Source: Molanna angustata (Eukaryota; Arthropoda; Insecta; Trichoptera; Molannidae). Taken from it: a DNA stretch of 64,000 bases. Location: NCBI GenBank assembly GCA_963576475.1, contig OY754967.1, positions 25,618,651 to 25,682,650 of the forward strand. Direction: 5' to 3'. Made by a program: the position numbers and the translations under genes. Each line of letters opens with the position of its first letter. The first letter of the stretch is position 1. Of this stretch, positions 58,011-64,000 are shown in pieces. The notes beneath the pieces were generated by a model. It was not told the DNA's origin, did not search any database, and saw only the letters and a program-made list of their open reading frames with translations.

Positions 58011-58255
58011 ATAATATGCGATTGTCGTGGTTAGTTGTTCAAAATCCTAAGCTGAGAAAAAAATATCCTTCTTTAATTGCTATTATTTATCTAGGATGAT
58101 AACGTGATATTGTGCACTCTCTACATGATACCCGTTGAGAAATTTTAGAAATAAAAAAAAATACGCTAAAAAATGCCAAATAATTATTTCTTTAACAAAG
58201 TTGCGGAGAGTATAAAAGTGTTGATGTAGGTAATTAATATAGGGTTTTGAAAAAT

Positions 58256-58297
58256 ATTCTTCATACCATCACGTTATATATCTCAAAATGTGAGGTA
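58256..58297 (-). repeat. Dispersed repeat X, part left of the SINE
   Basis: CATACCATCACGTTATATAT then CTCAAAATGTGAGGTA, matching 33058-33090. X resumes at 58491. Confidence 0.6.
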
Positions 58298-58490
58298 GAT
58301 GGGTTGATGGCAGAGCGGTTAGCGCGCTGGGCTAGTAATCCAGTAGTCGCGAGCTCGAATCCTGCCTCGACTGATTTCGTTCACTTATAGCACAAGCATT
58401 TATGCTTAATTTAGGGAATGTAGGAAGATGTATATGTACTTGTTTTACAATGATATATTCATTTAAATAAAGATTACTTTACTTTATTTT
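58298..58490 (+). mobile_element. tRNA-derived SINE S1, full length
   Basis: The most complete S1 copy. Head GATGGGTTGATGGCAGAGCG, arm GGGCTAGTAATCCAG, B-box GAGCTCGAATCCTGCC, then CACAAGCATTTATGCTTAAT and a tail ending AAATAAAGATTACTTTAC. It is inserted into repeat X. Confidence 0.8.
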
Positions 58491-58617
58491 AACCAACGAC
58501 AGGTGTGCGAGTGTGCATTACCTCATGAAAGGAAGTATGACATATGCGTGTATACCCATACACTTGTCTCGTCTCACAAAAAAGCAACATTCAGAATAGT
58601 TGGTGAACCTCGTTGCT
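58491..58617 (-). repeat. Dispersed repeat X, part right of the SINE
   Basis: GGTGTGCGAGTGTGCATTAC, GTGTATACCCATACACTTGT, TGGTGAACCTC; continues 58256-58297. Confidence 0.6.
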
Positions 58618-58850
58618 GAACTTTTTAACCCTTGTAACTTTTGATCCGCTCAATTGACAGTGCCTAAAATTTCAGAATATATAGATAGTTATTAGCCTAC
58701 CAAACTTTATTACTCAGAATTTTTAATTTTTGTTTCAGACAGGGGTTATCAACTTTTGAGTTTTTACTTTATTTTTCCATATTATCAAAAACCATAAAAG
58801 CTAGAACGCTAAAAATTGGTATAAATATAGACAAACTAAAATCTTTTATT
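58618..58850 (+). mobile_element. HINE/DINE-1-like internal fragment
   Basis: ACTTTTGATCCGCTCAATT through AGACAGGGGTTATCAACTTT to AGCTAGAACGCTAAAAATTG, matching 21626-21830. Both ends are missing. Confidence 0.65.
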
Positions 58851-60169
58851 TTCAATTACCTGTCTATTAACCGAAAACGATGATATTTTATCTAAGGTGG
58901 TATTTGAAAAAAAATATGAAAACATTATTATTTTAAAAATTCCTTCCGTTATCGAGTGCCAAACAGTTTCATTGTTAGCCAGCCAGTTGAGGCGGACCTG
59001 TTACTTGATTCTTGACAGTAAATTATAGGTAGGTATATTAAAAAGAGATGTAAATCAGATATAAGGTGAACGATCGCTAAACGACAATTTATTGGCTGGG
59101 CGAAAGCCGTGTCGGGAATTCGACCTCCAGGGGAGTGAGATGTGCCATTTTGTCAGTCTATATTTAAATTACGTCTGAACATTTTAAAGAATGCCAAAAA
59201 TACCGCTAAATCAAATTCGATTATTCAAATATTCTTACTAGGCACATACTCAAACGTTTTCATTTCGCAAACTAAAATGTATTATTTTTTATTAAATTAA
59301 AGAATAATCCATTAGAGAATAAAAAATAAAAAATGTTTGGAGAGTATTGATTTAAATCTAAAAACCATTATTTTATGGACTCCAAATAAAAATTTTCTTG
59401 AAAGGTTGCCAATCCCTAAATGCATTTTTATGAAGTACATTTCTATATATTCTTTAAAAAAATTATGAATAGAAGATTCCCAGAGCACAAAAGTTTTCAC
59501 AATACAACATAGGTACACTCAAAAACATTGTCATGAAATTCATGTAGTGCACTTTCTCCATGATAGATAGCTATTGAGAAATTGATGTAAAAATTTTGCA
59601 TTACTAGCAAGACGAGCATGTTTGAGTCAATGTATCAATGTTGATGAGGCGATGTATATGTGTCAAGATAGAAGAATGCGGTGTTCGGTTCTCACTGCCT
59701 ACCCGTCGAGGAAGATAGTAGTGAAGAGGTAAAAAAATACACTTGTCTATAGAGACACATACATACAGTATCAATATGAAGTTGATCACTCAATTATCCC
59801 ATACAGAAAGATTAGGAGCACATAATGACCATACAGGATACACCACGGTAGCGATTGCTATGCATTTCTTCTAAGATTGTCTATGACCAGGCTGAAAAGG
59901 AAAGGACTATAATTATAATTTATTTCATACGGATTTAAACAACTAAATTCACATAATATATTCTATGAAAATATAGAGTTTATTTATGTATTATCTGTAA
60001 TTCAATTTGTCTAAACCACTATACGATTAGTTTCGAAGCAAACGCTTCTTCTACATTCATTTATTGAAGAAAATGAATGGATGTTTGTAAAATAAACGAC
60101 GAAAAAAAATTTCGCGCTATTTACTTATTTATTTTTATACTTTATTGTACATTGCTTATTTGCTAGCAC
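58851..60169. other. AT-rich sequence with a family Y fragment
   Basis: 59600-59725 (ACGAGCATGTTTGAGTCAAT, GGTTCTCACTGCCTACCC) resembles 8160-8300. No gene. Confidence 0.4.
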
Positions 60170-60215
60170 AAATGGCGGACATATTGCCTAGTGGCAATTT
60201 CTTCCAGACAACCAG
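60170..60215 (-). mobile_element. Possible SINE S3 tail
   Basis: ATTGCCTAGTGGCAATTTCT and CCAGCGGTAACAG align with the end of S3 (53095-53150) with several changes. Weak but collinear. Confidence 0.4.
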
Positions 60216-60996
60216 CGGTAACAGTTATTTTTTTATTTATTTATTTTATTTTATTTTAATTTTACGGCTTAATAGCCTTTTACACATACACATAAACAGA
60301 ATTCAAACACAATTATATATATACACAAACAGACTACATTAAAAAAACACACTTAGGTATATAAAAGAAGTTATAACAAATGAATATAAGAAACGAAATA
60401 ATAAACAAACAATACCTACCAATATACACGAAAAAGATAATGAAAAAATATACATGAAAAAGATAATGTAAGTAAAAAGAAAAAAATGTGAAAACATGTA
60501 AGTAGGTATTTAAAAAAGCGAAAAAAACTATTCAATGCTTGGCCTCGCTCACAAGTACAATGTAAAGGTATCTTTTATAAATATCAATTGAGTCATTGAA
60601 GATGTCTATGTATTCGGCATAATGAAAATGGTACATGTATAAAAAAAAGAAAACCTACATAAAAGTATAAACATATTACATTTAATCACAAGAAAGTAAG
60701 AAGAATATCAAGCACGCTTTACACCTTACTCTACGAATAATTGCATGCACTGACGGTTTTTGTTTACCTTTGTAGACTGTACCAAATGTTTACCATAGTA
60801 ATTAATGGGACGTGTGAAGCGACGCAGGTTGGTGAAGTATTGTATAGGTGCATTCTACGGGGAGAGGCCAGTTCGTGTCAACCAGTCTTTATACCATTAA
60901 TTGGTTAATATTACGAGCCGAATCGTTGTTCCAACATTGTGCTGCGCGGTAGCACAATATTGTACATAAAATGTATCGCTGATCTACGATACACAC
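60216..60996. other. AT-rich sequence, possible LINE 3' end at its left edge
   Basis: ATTTATTTATTTTATTTTAT at 60229-60258 followed by ACGGCTTAATAGCC is reminiscent of a minus-strand TAAA-tailed LINE end. Nothing else recognised. Confidence 0.35.
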
Positions 60997-60999
60997 TAA

Positions 61000-61192
61000 G
61001 GCTGGGTTGTTTCAACAAAAGTATCGGTAATAATATACATAGTTAAAATACTTTGATTTCATAAAATTGTTCAAAATTGAGTCGTTTGACGGCATTTGAT
61101 TTCAATGAAACAACAAAAAATTGGAACAATTTCACGAAATCAAAGTATTTCAACTATACTTTTACTTTAATCTTTCTTCGAGAAATACAGCC
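61000..61192. mobile_element. Harbinger-like MITE, unit 1 of 3
   Basis: 193 bp, ends GGCTGGGTTGTTTCAAC and TACAGCC, flanked by TAA on each side (60997-60999, 61193-61195). Internal foldback arms AAATACTTTGATTTCAT and ACGAAATCAAAGTATTT. TAA duplication with GG...CC termini suggests PIF/Harbinger; no transposase. Confidence 0.65.
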
Positions 61193-61195
61193 TAA

Positions 61196-61384
61196 GGCAG
61201 GGTTTTTTCAACACAAGTAACGGTAATAGTATTGTTAAAATACTTTGATTTCATTAAATTGTTAAAAAATGCGTCATTTGACGTCATTAGATTTCAATGA
61301 AACGCCAAAAGTTTTGAACAATTTCACGAATTCAAAGTATTTCAACTATACTTTTACTTTAATCTCTGTTCGAGAAATACATTC
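61196..61384. mobile_element. Harbinger-like MITE, unit 2 of 3
   Basis: 189 bp, starts GGCAGGGTTTTTTCAAC and ends AAATACATTC; the following TAA is 61385-61387. Same internal arms as unit 1. Confidence 0.65.
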
Positions 61385-61387
61385 TAA

Positions 61388-61575
61388 GGCTGGGTTTTTT
61401 CAACAAAAGTAACGGTAATAATATATTTAAAATGCTTTGATTTCATGAAATTGTTCAAAAATGCGTCATTTGACGGCATTAGATTTCAATGAAACATCAA
61501 AAGTGTTGAACAATTTTATGAAACCAAAGTATTTTAACTATACTTTTTCTTTAATCTTTGTTCGATAACACAGCC
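61388..61575. mobile_element. Harbinger-like MITE, unit 3 of 3
   Basis: 188 bp, starts GGCTGGGTTTTTTCAAC and ends AACACAGCC followed by TTA (61576-61578). Units 2 and 3 resemble each other more closely than unit 1. Confidence 0.65.
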
Positions 61576-61578
61576 TTA

Positions 61579-62724
61579 GAGCAGTAAACATTATATTTGC
61601 AATTTTATGCTTGCTAAGGTTAGCGGCCTGCGACCTTATACTTGACACTTAAATGCGATCCGAATTTCGATTTTTCGCTGAGAACTTACTTTTACAATGG
61701 AGAATGTAGGTATTTTTGAATTATTTTATTTATAAATTTTTGGAAGACTAATAGCTATATATTACAGTGCTACATTTAATATAATAATTTATCATCCAAT
61801 TAGAGTTATCTGCTGATAGTTTGTTTTAATCGTACTTATAATTTTACTATGGACAAGTGGAGGACAACACAACGCATATATTTACGTGAAAAAAAGTCAT
61901 AATTTTTAAATGTTATTTAATTTTCGAAAAAAATACATTTCTTTACAATAACTATAATGAAGTGATTATAATCTTTGTAATGTGTTTGTTATTATTATTA
62001 ATATTCATAACTATAAAATTAATATTACAATTTTGCCATAAATGAAAATACCTAAACGTGCTTTAACGAAACAATCATATATGTAGGTTTTATTTGCATG
62101 TATTCAAATACATTTATTTATGATGTACATGTTAAAATCATATAATAATAATAAAACTATAGAATACTCATTCCCATACAATACCTCGCTAAAAAAGTGA
62201 AGCCGTTTTATTGGCCGGCTCGTGTCAATATAATATATGTATGACTCTGCTATAATTTTGCTATTTTGCTATTCCATAAATAATTTTGCAAGCAGTTAAA
62301 AAATTCCCTATTTGGAGAACGTATCACGCAGACGGCCAAATGATTACTGAATGCTCGTAGCAAAATGTTGACCAAATTAGTCAACATATAAAGCAGTCTC
62401 ACTTACTGCAGACTATAGAGTATTCTATAGTATTATAATTGTACGGTTAAAAAAAAATAATCGTAATATTTTCCACACCTGTCAAAATAACATTATTATA
62501 CGTAATGTAATATTTTATAATAAAAACCATTGCGTGCCGTGCATTAAGTCCGATTTTTTAGTGTGCAACTTGCTTGTACTGAAGTTTAACATAATTGAAT
62601 TACATAAGGTATGTCCAATAGGTAGGTGTTTACGTACATCATGTATGCCCGCGTACATCATATACTGCGGTGTTCTCCTTAAGCGAGTGCGGTATAATAC
62701 ATTTGTACGTCGCTATCGTCATAC
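61579..62724. other. AT-rich sequence, no gene
   Basis: Nothing recognised before the tRNA gene. No obvious upstream element. Confidence 0.5.
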
Positions 62725-62796
62725 GACTCCGTGGCGCAACGGTAGCGCGTCTGACTCCAGATCAGAAGGTTGCGTGTTCAAATCACGTCGGGGTCA
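62725..62796 (+). tRNA. trnW-CCA: tRNA-Trp (CCA)
   Basis: 72-nt nuclear tRNA gene. Acceptor stem GACTCCG pairs with CGGGGTC (one G-U pair), with discriminator A at 62796. The D arm contains the A-box TGGCGCAACGG (62732-62742). The anticodon arm CTGACTCCAGATCAG has anticodon CCA at 62757-62759. The T arm GCGTGTTCAAATCACGT contains the B-box (62774-62784). No intron. All arms are intact and the sequence is close to the strongly conserved animal tRNA-Trp, so it is likely functional rather than a SINE relic. It decodes UGG for cytosolic translation. Confidence 0.97.
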
Positions 62797-62808
62797 AATG
62801 TCGATTTA

Positions 62809-62820
62809 TTTTTTTTTTTT
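62809..62820 (+). terminator. RNA polymerase III terminator of tRNA-Trp
   Basis: A run of 12 T residues 12 bases after the tRNA 3' end, the usual Pol III stop signal. Confidence 0.9.
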
Positions 62821-63777
62821 AAATATTTTGTCAATACGTTTTTATTATTAACGTATTTTCGAATATATATTTTGTAATAAATATTTTCCGACATTTTATT
62901 TCTTGAATTACCATGAGATATGATCATATTAAATTAAAAAAAATATTTTCATCATGCGTAAATTTTTTTATAAAAAAATATTATCTAATAAACAGTTACT
63001 TGCTCCCCTCATTTAAAATATTTTGTATATTAACCGATATGGAATTTTCATAGAATTTTCCGTGGTATGTTAAATCAAATTCTGCGTCAGTGTTTTTTTT
63101 ATGAAAAAAAAAAATATAAATATAAATAATGCTACGACAAAAAATTAAATTCACGAAAATGAAAATAAATTATAGTGCATTCCACATTATTATGTTACAC
63201 ACATTCGTGTGGGTAAGTTTGCATAATCATTTTGGTGAATTTATTTCTACGAAGTTGCTAACACTTAAAATATTCCGCTGCTCTGTAAATTTATGGATAC
63301 TTTGCTTTTATAAATAAATTAAAAACTCATTTATTGTTTTGAGGGTGTATCAAAAAACAACTTTTATTATTCTTCTTTCTGACGAACACTACCTATTAAT
63401 TGATCCAACTTAGCGTGATCTCATATTATGTTGTCACATCTGGCAAACTTAAGTTTCATCCATCCGACAGCACTAAGAAATGTTACCAATGCAAAGATAA
63501 AAAATGAATTATTAAGGGATATTGTCTATAATAAACGTTGGATAAAAAATAGTAAGACAGTATTTTCCAATATGATTTTTTTATAAGTAAACGCCTGGTG
63601 TACTGAAATCTGTATAACTACAAATGTAAGAATAATTATGAGAGATTTTGACGATAAATTTTATTTACATATAATAAATTTAAATAATTATATTTACATA
63701 TATATTATGAAATAATTTGCTTTTCAATATTCAGTTAAAAAAATACATAAACATTAAACAAACCAAGGTGAATTTTT
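62821..63777. other. AT-rich sequence, no gene
   Basis: 63340-63370 (GGGTGTATCAAAAAACAAC) faintly resembles a mariner-type terminal repeat but has no partner. Nothing else recognised. Confidence 0.4.
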
Positions 63778-63935
63778 TATCGAATATTTTTTTAATTGCA
63801 TATACGCAAACATTGGATTTTTTCCCTGTCGGGAGAAAAATGATATTTTTACTGACAAACTTTGTAACATCTCAATAGAGACGAAGTTGGGACATTATTC
63901 GTAGGTGCCCTGTAGGTGCCTTGAGTTGCTGGTTA
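63778..63935 (-). repeat. Repeat Z, partial minus copy
   Basis: CAAACATTGGATTTTTTCCC, TGTCGGGAG, ACATCTCAATAGAGACG and AGTTGGGACATTATTCGTAG match, inverted, the right part of 30702-30850. Confidence 0.6.
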
Positions 63936-64000
63936 AAAAGTTTGTGAATTTTTTACTTTGAAGTTTTGTTCGGGAGCAAATCAAGACAGTTGTCACGTGA

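Noticed and set aside
63340..63370. Mariner-type terminal repeat
   Set aside because: Weak similarity, with no partner repeat or TA-flanked element around it.

Overview
This is a very AT-rich eukaryotic window that looks like transposon-dominated intergenic or large-intron DNA from an arthropod, most likely an insect. Arguments for this: the non-LTR retrotransposon tails are of the kind common in insect genomes, there are tRNA-derived SINEs, a gypsy-type LTR element, a mariner-like remnant, and repeats built like Drosophila DINE-1/HINE elements. A hemipteran is plausible but I cannot establish it from sequence alone. The only host gene I can call firmly is one intact tRNA-Trp(CCA) near the right end (62725-62796). 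I see no convincing intact host protein gene. Two short, well-spliced-looking candidate exons (37867-37913 and 39394-39449, + strand) are the best hint that part of the window may lie in introns of a host transcript.

Layout. 0.28-3.77 kb: one LINE reverse-transcriptase copy (minus strand) split by a palindromic hAT-like MITE and by an internally deleted gypsy element; the LINE reading frame resumes across both insertions. 3.8-4.26 kb: a GC-richer stretch with a nested, three-branched inverted-repeat structure. 4.65-5.8 kb: LINE tail, then the first HINE/DINE-1-like copy. 6.5-12.4 kb: short tandem repeats, a foldback element, LINE 3' ends. 12.6-13.25 kb: a tRNA-SINE interrupted by a LINE with a fourfold 45-bp repeat. 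16.8-17.8 kb: a three-level nest (dispersed repeat X, R1-like LINE, second LINE). 18.1-19.35 kb: a 31-bp satellite with an inserted foldback, then a perfect 8 x 45-bp satellite. 20.07-20.45 kb: about 94-bp tandem repeat. 21.3-22.35 kb: HINE copy with a TGCG expansion, inserted in repeat Z.

24-28.3 kb: LINE tails, a foldback and a SINE. 30.2-30.85 kb: repeat Z. 33.05-36.2 kb: repeat X, then a 5'-truncated R1-clade LINE with one nonsense codon, then a second hAT-like MITE. 37.9-40.6 kb: candidate exons, an RTE-like remnant and GC-richer islands. 42.3-42.86 kb: mariner-like deletion derivative with intact TIRs and a partial transposase. 45.56 kb: LINE zinc-knuckle tail. 46.5-48.6 kb: two tandem HINE copies. 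48.6-53.5 kb: tRNA-SINEs. 54.1-54.5 kb: a palindrome with 191-bp arms that read as identical. 54.6-58.9 kb: repeats X, SINEs and HINE fragments. 61.0-61.6 kb: three MITEs separated only by TAA. 62.7 kb: tRNA-Trp. 63.8 kb: repeat Z.

Nothing forms a pathway. The logic of the window is nested mobile-element insertion, with LINE machinery presumably mobilising SINEs, and many non-autonomous DNA elements (MITEs, HINEs, foldbacks). Repeat family letters (X, Y, Z, SINE S1-S3) are labels used only here. All similarity statements come from reading the sequence, not from database searches.
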